Of a DNA stretch of 20,919 bases, positions 1 to 7,637 are shown piece by piece. The position numbers and the translations under genes are program-made. Below the pieces are notes generated by a model. The model did no database searches, was not told the DNA's origin, and worked only from the letters and a program-made list of their open reading frames with translations. This DNA is from CAYRZF01 sp964428805. Lineage in GTDB: Bacteria > Methylomirabilota > Methylomirabilia > Rokubacteriales > CSP1-6. The stretch covers positions 1 to 20,919 of the forward strand of contig CAYRZF010000037.1 of assembly GCA_964428805.1 (NCBI GenBank). Reading direction: 5' to 3'. The stretch's first letter is position 1. Each line of letters opens with the position of its first letter.

Positions 1-1014
1 CGCTGGACCGGCATCCCGCTCTCTAAGCTCGAGGAAAGGGAGTCGGAGAAGCTCGCGCGGATGGAGGAAGCGCTTCACGGTCGCATCATCGGCCAGGATG
101 ACGCCCTCAGAGCCGTCGCCCGAGCAATTCGGCGTTCCCGCGCCGGCCTGAAAGACGTCAAGCGCCCCGTCGGGTCCTTCATCTTCCTGGGACCCACCGG
201 CGTTGGGAAGACGGAACTCGCGCGCGCCCTGGCGGAATTCCTGTTCGGCGACGAGAACGCCCTCATCCGGATCGACATGTCCGAGTACATGGAAAAGTTT
301 TCCGTATCACGTCTCTTGGGCGCCCCACCCGGCTACGTGGGCTACGAAGAGGGAGGGCTGTTGACCGAGAAGGTGCGGCGACGGCCGTACTCCGTCGTGC
401 TGTTTGACGAGATCGAGAAGGCCCACCCGGACGTGTTCAACATGCTGCTCCAAGTGCTCGACGACGGGCGGCTCAGCGACTCGCTCGGCCATGTGGTGGA
501 CTTCAAGAACACCATCCTGATCCTGACCTCCAACCTGGGGACTCAGCTGATCGGCAAGCGCACGCAGCCGGGGTTCCTTCAGGACTCTCAAGGCGAGTCG
601 TACGAGCGGATGAAGGAGCGCGTGATGGAGGAGCTCAAGCGCGCATTCCGCCCCGAGTTCCTCAACCGTATCGACGACATCGTCGTCTTCCACCCACTTT
701 CCGTTGATAACATCAAAGGCATCATTCGGCTCATGATGAACCGGATCGACAAGCAACTCGCCGAGAAGGGGATCCAAATCCTCTTGACGCCGGCCGCTGA
801 GGAATTGCTGCTCCAGAAAGGGTACGACGCGACCTACGGGGCGCGCCAGCTGCGGCGCACCATTCAGAAGAACATCGAGGACTCCCTGGCGGAAGCCATC
901 GTGCGGGGGCAGTTCTCGGACGGGACGCGGATCGAGATTGACAGTGAAGGGGGATCCTTCGTCTTCCGCGAGCGGGAGCCGGCGGAGCCGCCCCTGGAAC
1001 TGGCTGAACACTAA
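1..1014 (+). CDS. clpC: ClpC-type AAA+ unfoldase, C-terminal part (5' end outside window)
   Basis: This is the second ATPase module of a Hsp100/Clp protein, which unfolds substrates and feeds them to ClpP in the cytoplasm. The frame is open from base 1 (RWTGIPLSKLEE precedes the first internal ATG at 61), so the gene starts upstream. Counting from that Met, a Walker A GPTGVGKT is at residues 44-51, a GYVG pore loop at 91-94, a Walker B VVLFDEIEK at 112-120, then the FRPEFLNRID region and a sensor-2 GARQLRR. A loop carrying PGF just after the TSNLG segment sits where ClpC/ClpA have the (I/V/L)GF ClpP-docking tripeptide. ClpB lacks that loop, so I call ClpC rather than ClpB. The stop is TAA at 1012-1014. 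Only 54 bases separate it from bamA, with no obvious promoter between them. The N-terminal and middle domains that would confirm ClpC versus ClpA are not in the window. Confidence 0.9.
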   Translation, partial: RWTGIPLSKLEERESEKLARMEEALHGRIIGQDDALRAVARAIRRSRAGLKDVKRPVGSFIFLGPTGVGKTELARALAEFLFGDENALIRIDMSEYMEKFSVSRLLGAPPGYVGYEEGGLLTEKVRRRPYSVVLFDEIEKAHPDVFNMLLQVLDDGRLSDSLGHVVDFKNTILILTSNLGTQLIGKRTQPGFLQDSQGESYERMKERVMEELKRAFRPEFLNRIDDIVVFHPLSVDNIKGIIRLMMNRIDKQLAEKGIQILLTPAAEELLLQKGYDATYGARQLRRTIQKNIEDSLAEAIVRGQFSDGTRIEIDSEGGSFVFREREPAEPPLELAEH

Positions 1015-1068
1015 AGCGGGACCTACCTACCGTTTTCCAAGCCGACGGGGACGGACGCGCCTCTGCCT

Positions 1069-3321
1069 ATGAACGGAGTGGGGAGGGTGTTTCTCTCCAT
1101 TTTTTTTGTCCTCCTGATCGTTCTCCCATCCAGCGCGTCGGGGCAGGGGCAGCCGCCGCCGATCATCGTCAGGGATATCGCGGTTGAGGGGAACCGCCGC
1201 GTGCAGGAGGCGGTGATCCTCGGCAAGGTTCAAACCACGGTCGGCTCTCCCTTCCGGCCGGCGCAGCTGGCCGAGGATATCCGGTCGATCTTCGCGCTCG
1301 GTTTCTTCGACGATGTCCGGTTGAAGGTGGATGACTTCGAAGGTGGCGTCAAGGTGACCTTCGTGGTCGTCGAGCGACCATTCATCCGGGACATCGAGTT
1401 CGCCGGGAACAAGCAGGTGGACACTAAAACCCTCCAGGAAAAGGCGGACCTCAAGCTCGGCGCCCTGTATAACCCCGTGGACGTGCAAAAGGCGCTGGAG
1501 AAACTCAAAGACTACTACGAGGAGCAGGGGCACTTCGAAGTACAGATCACGCCCGATGCCGATAGGCTGCCGGACGGGGACGTGCGACTGGTCTTCCGGA
1601 TCACCGAGGGGCGTCGGATCACCATCGACCGGATCATCGTCGAGGGCGCGAAGGGCCTCTCCGAAAAGGAAGTCAAGAAGGTCCTGCAGACGCAGGAGCG
1701 GCAGTATTTCATCCTCCGGGGGGTCGTCCAGCGTCAGCACCTGGAGCAGGACGTCGATCGGATCATCCAGCTCTACAACGATCACGGATACACCCAGGCC
1801 CGCGTCGAGTCCACGGACATCCAGGTGGATCGGGCCCAGGCCCGCGTGACGATCAAGATCAAGGTGGTCGAGGGACCACAGTTCCGCGTCGGGAGCGTGG
1901 ACGTGACCGGCATGCATGTCCTCCCGGTTGAAGAAGTGCGGCGGCAGATCCTGCTCAAGCCCGGCGATGTCTATTCGCGGACGAAGCTCCGCGACACGCT
2001 GAGAAACATCAACAACCTCTACAGCACCATTGGGCGCGCCTCCGCTGAGGTCAACCCGCTAATCAACCAGGACGCGGCGGCGCGAAAGGTGAACCTCACC
2101 CTCGAGATCACCGAAGGCCCGGAGGTCTTCGTCGAGCGGATCAATATCTCCGGAAACGTGCGGAGCCACGAGAAAATCCTCAGGCGGGAGATCCCCATGG
2201 CCGAGGGGGATCGGTTCACGAGCCAGAAGCTGGACCGAGCCCGCCAGCGGCTGGTGAACCTGGGGTACTTCGACACGGTGAACGCCACGACGGCTCCGGG
2301 CTCGGCGAAGGACAAGATTATCGTCAACATCGAGGTGACGGAGCGCGCTACCGGTCTCTTCAGTCTTGGCGCTGGGTTCAGTTCCGGGGCCGGCTTAATC
2401 GGCTCCCTTGATCTCTCCCAGCGGAACTTCCTGGGCAGAGGTTGGGAGCTGTTCCTCCGGATCCGGGGAGGGGCGGAGACCCAGCAGGGCACCATCGGGT
2501 TCACGGAGCCGTGGCTGTTCGACACTCCGCTGTCTGCCGGGTTCGATCTCTTCAGCAACCGCCGGGTCTTCAGCGAGTACACGCAGGACAGCCTGGGCGG
2601 GGACATTCGGTTCAGCTATCCCTTCTTCGACTTCTCGCGGTGGAACCTCACCTATCGGCTGACGCAGGATCGCATCTCGGACATCGAAAATACGGCCTCC
2701 GCAGATCTTGAGAGCCAAAAAGGGACCACGGTGACTTCGCTCGTGGAAGGCGCCGTCACCCGCGACACCCGCGACAACGTGTTTGTGACCACGAAGGGCA
2801 GCCGCGCCGCCTTGACCGTTGACGTCGCCGGATTGGGCGGGGACAACAAGTTCATGAAAACGGTCGGCGAGATCAGCTACTTCCATCCCGTTATTTGGGG
2901 GACCGTCCTCGCCGGGCGCCTGGAAGGGGGGTACGGCTTCGGCTTCGGCGACAACGACTTTCCCCTCTTCGAGCGCTTCTATCTGGGTGGGCCTAACTCC
3001 ATGCGGGGTTTCAAGTTACGATCGATCTCCCCCGCGGATGACACCGGCGCGAAGATCGGCGGCACCTCCGAGGTGCTCCTCAACATCGAGTACATCATCC
3101 CGCTCATCTACGGGGTTCGGCTCGCGGCGTTTTACGACGTGGGGAACGTCTACGGCTTCACCACGAACTTCGACATTACCGATTTACGACAGGACGCGGG
3201 CGTGGGCCTCCGCTGGCAATCGCCCTTTGGACCGATCCGAGTGGACTGGGGCTTCAAATTGGACCGAAAGGCGAGGGAGAGTCCGAGCGAGGTCCAATTC
3301 ACGGCCGGCGCCCCGTTCTAG
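1069..3321 (+). CDS. bamA: BamA, outer-membrane protein assembly factor
   Basis: BamA is the Omp85-family insertase that folds beta-barrel proteins into the outer membrane. The 750-residue product begins with a hydrophobic signal peptide (about residues 7-25, ending near SSASGQ). Five POTRA repeats follow (roughly 33-102, 103-182, 183-269, 270-351 and 352-425), several with the typical VEGN or ISGN strand start. A 16-strand-type barrel runs from about 428 to the end. The barrel has RNFLGRG near 452-458 and an MRGF at 645-648, equivalent to the conserved (V/I)RGF loop that reaches into the barrel. The last residue is Phe, as expected of an outer-membrane beta-signal. Length and layout match full-length BamA. 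The ATG at 1069 is chosen because the signal peptide follows directly; its ribosome binding site is weak. The following ompH gene begins 13 bases after the stop, the usual bamA-skp pairing. Confidence 0.96.
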   Translation: MNGVGRVFLSIFFVLLIVLPSSASGQGQPPPIIVRDIAVEGNRRVQEAVILGKVQTTVGSPFRPAQLAEDIRSIFALGFFDDVRLKVDDFEGGVKVTFVVVERPFIRDIEFAGNKQVDTKTLQEKADLKLGALYNPVDVQKALEKLKDYYEEQGHFEVQITPDADRLPDGDVRLVFRITEGRRITIDRIIVEGAKGLSEKEVKKVLQTQERQYFILRGVVQRQHLEQDVDRIIQLYNDHGYTQARVESTDIQVDRAQARVTIKIKVVEGPQFRVGSVDVTGMHVLPVEEVRRQILLKPGDVYSRTKLRDTLRNINNLYSTIGRASAEVNPLINQDAAARKVNLTLEITEGPEVFVERINISGNVRSHEKILRREIPMAEGDRFTSQKLDRARQRLVNLGYFDTVNATTAPGSAKDKIIVNIEVTERATGLFSLGAGFSSGAGLIGSLDLSQRNFLGRGWELFLRIRGGAETQQGTIGFTEPWLFDTPLSAGFDLFSNRRVFSEYTQDSLGGDIRFSYPFFDFSRWNLTYRLTQDRISDIENTASADLESQKGTTVTSLVEGAVTRDTRDNVFVTTKGSRAALTVDVAGLGGDNKFMKTVGEISYFHPVIWGTVLAGRLEGGYGFGFGDNDFPLFERFYLGGPNSMRGFKLRSISPADDTGAKIGGTSEVLLNIEYIIPLIYGVRLAAFYDVGNVYGFTTNFDITDLRQDAGVGLRWQSPFGPIRVDWGFKLDRKARESPSEVQFTAGAPF

Positions 3322-3334
3322 GGAGGGGGGAGGC

Positions 3335-3892
3335 ATGATGAAATGGGTGGTCGAGATCCGGATGCTCGTGCTTGTGGCGGTTCTCGCCGGGGGAGTCGCT
3401 TTCCCGGTCGGGGAGGCCCTGGCCCAGAGCGCGACGCGGATCGCCTACATCGATGTGCAGCGCATCCTGGCCCGCTCCTCGGCCGGGGTGGCCGCGCGGG
3501 AACAGCTGGAGAGGGACAAGACGGGCATGCAGAAGGATGTCGACGGCAAACGCACGGAGGTCGAGAAGCTCCGTGACGAGCTGGAAAAGAAGGGCCCGCT
3601 CCTGAGCGCGGATGCGCGGAAGGAAAAACAGGAAACGCTGGAGCGGAAGGTCCGCGATCTCCGCCGCGTGGTGGACGATCACCGGGTGGAGCTCGAGCGC
3701 AAGGAGCAGGGTCTTCTCCAGAAGGTCCTCGTGGACATCTCGGGGGTGGTCGAAAAGGTCGGCAAGCAGCGGGGCTTTCTTCTGATCGTCGAAAAGCGTG
3801 GGGCTGGGATCCTCTACGGCGCGCCGGAGGCGGACCTGACGGACGAGGTCATCAAGGCGTACGATCAAGAAGCGGCGAAGGCAAAGAAATAA
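3335..3892 (+). CDS. OmpH/Skp-family periplasmic chaperone
   Basis: The 185-residue product has an N-terminal hydrophobic signal peptide ending around GEALAQ. It continues with RIAYIDVQRIL, the characteristic first strand of OmpH/Skp proteins, and then a long charged helical stretch (about residues 55-140) expected to form the coiled-coil tentacles. Skp proteins are trimeric periplasmic holdases that keep unfolded outer-membrane proteins soluble on their way to BamA. The start at 3335 is supported by a purine-rich Shine-Dalgarno (GGGAGGGGGGAGG) immediately upstream. A second in-frame ATG is at 3338. The frame is open much further upstream inside bamA, but that extension is only overlap and is rejected. 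The gene sits 13 bases after bamA and 5 bases before lpxD, the classic bamA-skp-lpxD order. Confidence 0.92.
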   Translation: MMKWVVEIRMLVLVAVLAGGVAFPVGEALAQSATRIAYIDVQRILARSSAGVAAREQLERDKTGMQKDVDGKRTEVEKLRDELEKKGPLLSADARKEKQETLERKVRDLRRVVDDHRVELERKEQGLLQKVLVDISGVVEKVGKQRGFLLIVEKRGAGILYGAPEADLTDEVIKAYDQEAAKAKK

Positions 3893-3897
3893 CCCTC

Positions 3898-4977
3898 ATG
3901 GCGGAGACGGGGGGACCGTACACCCTGGGGCAGCTTGCCCGGGCACTGGGCGCGGTCCTGGAAGGGGATGCCCAGCGCGTGATCACCGGCGTCGCCTCGC
4001 TGGACGCGGCGGGCCCCGATCAGATCTCATTCGTGACCAATCCGAAATACCTGCCGCTCGCCAGATCCTCGCGCGCCGGCGCCTTGCTGGTGCCCACCGA
4101 CGCGAAGGACCTGCGCGGACCGCTGCTGAGAGCCCCGTCGCCACAGAGTGCGCTGATCACGCTCATCAAACTGTTCCACCCGGCTCCGCCTCTGTCACCA
4201 GGCGTCCACCCCTCGGCTCTGGTGGCTCCCGATAGCCGGGTCCATCCGGGGGCCTTCGTCGGGGCGTTCGCCGTCATCCAGCCCCGCGCCGTCGTGGGGG
4301 CCCGCGCGCGCATCTTCCCGCTTGCGTACGTGGGCGAGGGAGTGGAGATCGGCGAAGAGTCGACTGTTTATCCGAATGTGGTGATCCGTGAAGGTGTGCG
4401 CATCGGCCGCAGGGTGATCATCCACGCGGGCGCCGTGCTCGGGGCGGATGGGTTCGGCTACGCCTTTGACGGGCGCGCGCACCAGAAGATCCCCCAGGTC
4501 GGGGGTGTGATCATCGAGGACGACGTGGAAATCGGCGCGAACACGACGATCGATCGGGCCATGCTCGGAGACACCGTGGTCCGTCGCGGGACGAAGATTG
4601 ACAATCTCGTCCAGATCGGGCACAACGTGGAGATCGGTGAGCATTCCATCATTGCCGGTCAGGCGGGCATCTCCGGTTCATGCCGGCTCGGTCGGGGCGT
4701 GATGCTCGGCGGCCAGGCCGGCGTGGCCGACCACGTCACGATCGGCGACGGCGCGATGCTGAGCGCGCAGAGCGGGGTGGCTCAGGACGTGGCGGCCGGG
4801 GAAAGACTGTTCGGGACGTGGGGACGGCCCGTGACCCAGGCCAGACGGATCTGGCTCGCCGAGGCTCAACTGCCCGATCTCGTCCGCCGGTTGCGTGCGA
4901 TCGAGCGGCGCCTGGAGCGTCTGGAGGGGTCGGGCGGGCCGGCGAGCCCGCTAGCGGAAGGCGACGATGGCGGCTGA
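3898..4977 (+). CDS. lpxD: LpxD, UDP-3-O-acylglucosamine N-acyltransferase
   Basis: LpxD adds the second hydroxyacyl chain, from acyl-ACP, to the 2-amine of UDP-3-O-acyl-glucosamine, the third step of lipid A synthesis in the cytosol. The 359-residue product has the N-terminal LpxD uridine-binding domain (YTLGQLARALGA at 8-19, ISFVTNPKYL at 43-52). A left-handed beta-helix of hexapeptide repeats follows from about 105 to 310, and a C-terminal helix runs from about 318 to 345. The conserved GADGFGYA is at 182-189 and NLVQIGHN at 236-243, whose His242 corresponds to the catalytic His239 of the E. coli enzyme. The length is close to the family norm. The 3' end overlaps lpxA by 11 bases, leaving no room for fabZ, which commonly lies between these genes. 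Confidence 0.96.
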   Translation: MAETGGPYTLGQLARALGAVLEGDAQRVITGVASLDAAGPDQISFVTNPKYLPLARSSRAGALLVPTDAKDLRGPLLRAPSPQSALITLIKLFHPAPPLSPGVHPSALVAPDSRVHPGAFVGAFAVIQPRAVVGARARIFPLAYVGEGVEIGEESTVYPNVVIREGVRIGRRVIIHAGAVLGADGFGYAFDGRAHQKIPQVGGVIIEDDVEIGANTTIDRAMLGDTVVRRGTKIDNLVQIGHNVEIGEHSIIAGQAGISGSCRLGRGVMLGGQAGVADHVTIGDGAMLSAQSGVAQDVAAGERLFGTWGRPVTQARRIWLAEAQLPDLVRRLRAIERRLERLEGSGGPASPLAEGDDGG

Positions 4978-5815
4978 GTCCATTCATCCGACGGCGATTG
5001 TGGACCCGCGGGCCACGGTCGGCCCGGGGGTGCGGATCGGCGCCTTCTCCATCGTCGGGCCCGAGGTGACGATCGGCGAGGACGTTGAGATCGGCCATCA
5101 CGTCGTGCTCGAGGGCCGGCTCGTCATCGGGCCCCGAGTGAGGATCGGGCACGGTTCGGTGCTCGGCGGACCACCGCAGGACCTCAAGTTCAAGGAGGGC
5201 ACGCCGTCGGGAGTGAGGATCGGCGCCGGAACCGTGATCAGGGAGTACGTGACCATTCACCGCGCGACCGAGGCCGAGGGCTGGACCGAGATCGGCGCGG
5301 ACTGCCTCCTGCTGGCGATGAGCCACGTCGCCCACGACTGCCGTCTCGGCGACGGAGTCATCGTGATCAACTACGCCGGCCTCACCGGTCACTGCGAGAT
5401 CGGCGAGCGGGCGACCATTGGGGGGCTGACCGGAGTGGTTCCGTTCACGCGGGTGGGCGCGTATGCCTACATCGGCGGCTGCGGAAAAGTGACGGCGGAC
5501 GTGCCGCCGTACATGCTCGCCGACGGGCTGCCTGCGACTGTCCGGGGGGTGAACGTCGTCGGGTTGCGCCGCGCCGGGATGCCGGCGGCCGATCGGCGGG
5601 CGCTGCAGGACGCCTATCGCCTGCTCTACCGGAGCGGGTTGAGTCCGGGAGGCGCGCTCGAGCGCATTCGCCGCGAGCTGCCGGCCAGCGAGCCGATCGT
5701 GCGGCTTGTGGACTTCATCGCGGCGTCCCGGCGGGGCATCTGTGGTCCGCCTCGGGGGGAACCCGCCGCCGGCGAGAGCGTGACGCCCGACGTCGAGAGT
5801 GAGCGGGTGGTCTGA
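4967..5815 (+). CDS. lpxA: LpxA, UDP-N-acetylglucosamine O-acyltransferase (diverged active-site loop)
   Basis: LpxA transfers a 3-hydroxyacyl group from ACP to the 3-position of UDP-GlcNAc, the first step of lipid A synthesis. The 282-residue product is a hexapeptide-repeat beta-helix starting at IHPTAIVDP. It has GGPPQDLKF (68-76), TIHRAT (97-102), HVAHDC (120-125) and a C-terminal helical domain. His123 matches catalytic E. coli His125, and His142 matches His144. Two things are unusual. The HQF motif holding E. coli His160 reads VPF (158-160), and the usual N-A-H before the catalytic motif reads A-M-S-H. Gly171 aligns with the E. coli acyl-ruler Gly173, which would permit a long acyl chain (inference). 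About 26 residues of polar tail extend beyond the normal family end. The stop overlaps the next start by one base (TGATG). Confidence 0.93.
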   Translation: MAAESIHPTAIVDPRATVGPGVRIGAFSIVGPEVTIGEDVEIGHHVVLEGRLVIGPRVRIGHGSVLGGPPQDLKFKEGTPSGVRIGAGTVIREYVTIHRATEAEGWTEIGADCLLLAMSHVAHDCRLGDGVIVINYAGLTGHCEIGERATIGGLTGVVPFTRVGAYAYIGGCGKVTADVPPYMLADGLPATVRGVNVVGLRRAGMPAADRRALQDAYRLLYRSGLSPGGALERIRRELPASEPIVRLVDFIAASRRGICGPPRGEPAAGESVTPDVESERVV

Positions 5816-6843
5816 TGGCCGGCTCAGATCGTCGCATCCGGGCGGGGGTGGTCGGCGCCGGTCACATGGGCCAGTATCACATTCTGGTGTTCGCCGAGCT
5901 CTGGGACGTGGACCTCGTGGGCATCGTGGACACGGACCTCGATAAGGCCCGGCGGCTGGCCGCCCAGTACGGCACCGAACCGTTCGCGGATCATCGCGAG
6001 CTGATCGGTAAGGTGGACGTGGCGAGCGTGGCGGTGCCCACGGACCAACACTTCGCGGTGACGCGGGATCTCCTCGAAGCGGGGATCAACGTGTTGGTGG
6101 AGAAGCCCATGACTCCGACCCTGGAGGAGGCCAAGGAGCTGTTCCGCCTGGCCCGCCAGCGGAGGGCGGTGCTCCACGTGGGACACGTGGAGCGCTTCAA
6201 CGGCGCCGTGCAGGAGCTCAAGAAAATCGTGGAGCGCCCGATCCTGATCGAGTCCCGCCGGCTCGGCCCGTTCATCCCCAGGGTCCAGAGCGACACAGTG
6301 GTTATGGATCTGATGATCCACGACATCGATATCGTCCTGGGCTTGGTGAACGGCGAGCCCCGGCGCATCAACGCTGTCGGGAGCTCCGTTCAGTCACCCT
6401 TGCCGGACGTGGTCAATGTGCAGATCGTCTTCGATACGGGGACGCTGGCCAGCATCACCGCCAGCCGGGCTACCGAGCAGAAGATCCGCACGCTGGCCAT
6501 CACCCAACCCGATGCGTATATCACGCTGGACTACACGGACCAGGACATCCAGATCCACCGACGGGCCGCCCAGGAGTACACCCTGAACCGCGAGTCCATC
6601 CGGTACCGGCAAGCCGCCTTCGTCGAGCACCTGTTCGTCCACAAGGATAACCCCCTGAAGCTGGAGATCCTCCACCTGGTTCAAGCCACGCGCGAGGCGT
6701 GGGCGGGCGGGCCGGCGGAGTTCGCCGAGGGTGAGGATCTCCGATCGCTGGCGGTGGCGCTGGAGATCGAGCGGATGATCCGCGAGGGCCGGGGGGAAAC
6801 GGCCTGGCCGGAGGATCTTCCGTGGAGCGTGCGCTCGGGTTGA
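5815..6843 (+). CDS. Gfo/Idh/MocA-family NAD(P)-dependent sugar oxidoreductase (GnnA-like candidate)
   Basis: The 342-residue product has an N-terminal Rossmann fold (GVVGAGHMGQYH at 11-22), the family's EKP motif with its presumed catalytic Lys (EKPM at 96-99), GHVERFN at 123-129 and an IHDID segment at 168-172 supplying the conserved His. Family members oxidise or reduce hydroxyls of sugars and sugar nucleotides. The position between lpxA and lpxI/lpxB recalls gnnA of Acidithiobacillus ferrooxidans. There GnnA oxidises the 3-OH of UDP-GlcNAc and GnnB transaminates it, so that LpxA makes an amide-linked lipid A. No GnnB-type transaminase is visible in this window, so the GnnA assignment is only a hypothesis. 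The gene overlaps lpxA by 1 base and lpxI by 22, implying co-translation with lipid A enzymes. The domain assignment is firm; the substrate is not. Confidence 0.88.
   Translation: MAGSDRRIRAGVVGAGHMGQYHILVFAELWDVDLVGIVDTDLDKARRLAAQYGTEPFADHRELIGKVDVASVAVPTDQHFAVTRDLLEAGINVLVEKPMTPTLEEAKELFRLARQRRAVLHVGHVERFNGAVQELKKIVERPILIESRRLGPFIPRVQSDTVVMDLMIHDIDIVLGLVNGEPRRINAVGSSVQSPLPDVVNVQIVFDTGTLASITASRATEQKIRTLAITQPDAYITLDYTDQDIQIHRRAAQEYTLNRESIRYRQAAFVEHLFVHKDNPLKLEILHLVQATREAWAGGPAEFAEGEDLRSLAVALEIERMIREGRGETAWPEDLPWSVRSG
6810..6814 (+). promoter_or_regulatory. Shine-Dalgarno fixing the GTG start of lpxI
   Basis: GGAGG lies 7 bases before the GTG at 6822, inside the oxidoreductase gene. It favours this start over the ATG at 6843, which would remove the conserved residues at the start of the LpxI N-terminal strand. 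Confidence 0.7.
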
Positions 6844-7637
6844 TGTGCGGGGCCGGCGCCCTCCCGGCCCACGTCGCGTTCGAAGCCAGGCGTCAGGGGT
6901 GGCGCGTGGTGGCGTTCGTCTTCGGGGAAGCCCCCGCCCTCGACCCGGTCGTTGATCGCCTGATCCCGAGCCGTCTCACCGACATCAGTGCGCTTCTCGA
7001 TGGACTGCGGCGGGAGCAGGTCTCCGCTGTGGTGTTCGTAGGCAAGATGGGAAAGCGAGACTTCATCGAGGGGGCCGCGGCTGCCGATGCCTCGGGGCGG
7101 GAGCTCCTGAGGGCGGCGGGCGGGCTGTCGGACAGCGGCCTCGCTCAGGCGGTGGTTGGCACCCTCTCGGCATTGGGGATCGAGGTCCTCGACCAGCGCA
7201 TCTTCCTCGGTTCGCTCCTCGTCCCGCCGGGCTTGCTCACTCCTCGCGCGCCCTCCGAGGCCGAGTGGCGGGATATCAAGCTGGGGCTCAGCCTCGCCAG
7301 GCAAAGCGCCGGCCTTGGGGTGGGGCAGACCGTGGTGGTGAAACAGGGTGTCGTCGTGGCGGTGGAGGGGATCGAAGGGACCAACGAAACCATTTTGCGG
7401 GGGTGCCGGCTGGCGGGTCCGGGCGCCGTCGTCGTCAAGGCGGTGGCGCCCCAGCAGGACTACCGGTTCGACGTTCCCGCTGTTGGGAGCGCGACCCTCG
7501 AGACGTTGGCTGAAGGTAAAGCCGGCGTGCTCGCCGTCGAGGGCGGGAAGGTCCTGGTCCTCGATCGGGAGGCGGTGCTGGCCGTTGCGGCCCGCAATGA
7601 GATCGCGGTCGTGAGCCTCGACGCGGATGCGGCATAA
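6822..7637 (+). CDS. lpxI: LpxI, UDP-2,3-diacylglucosamine pyrophosphatase
   Basis: LpxI hydrolyses UDP-2,3-diacylglucosamine to lipid X plus UMP. It replaces the unrelated LpxH of E. coli in alphaproteobacteria, deltaproteobacteria and several other phyla. The 271-residue product shows the LpxI (formerly DUF1009) pattern. ALGLMCGAGALP is at the N-terminus, followed by VFVGKMGKRDF (71-81), EGIEGTNETILRG (182-194; the usual text is EGTD) and PQQDYRFDVPAVG (210-222) near the C-terminus. That last motif includes an Asp thought to match the essential Asp of the Caulobacter enzyme. The GTG start at 6822 is preferred because a GGAGG stands 7 bases upstream and it keeps the N-terminal strand intact. 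The gene overlaps the oxidoreductase by 22 bases and lpxB by one (TAATG). Confidence 0.92.
   Translation: MERALGLMCGAGALPAHVAFEARRQGWRVVAFVFGEAPALDPVVDRLIPSRLTDISALLDGLRREQVSAVVFVGKMGKRDFIEGAAAADASGRELLRAAGGLSDSGLAQAVVGTLSALGIEVLDQRIFLGSLLVPPGLLTPRAPSEAEWRDIKLGLSLARQSAGLGVGQTVVVKQGVVVAVEGIEGTNETILRGCRLAGPGAVVVKAVAPQQDYRFDVPAVGSATLETLAEGKAGVLAVEGGKVLVLDREAVLAVAARNEIAVVSLDADAA

Noticed and set aside
1027..1917. Long minus-strand open frame opposite bamA, and similar ones opposite many genes (for example 10423-11688 and 4736-5392)
   Set aside because: High GC leaves antisense frames open; their translations are Arg/His/Pro/Asp-rich without domains and oppose clear genes.
2987..3334. Upstream extension of the OmpH/Skp gene into bamA
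   Set aside because: It is an out-of-frame shadow of the BamA barrel; the start at 3335 has a strong Shine-Dalgarno and a signal peptide.
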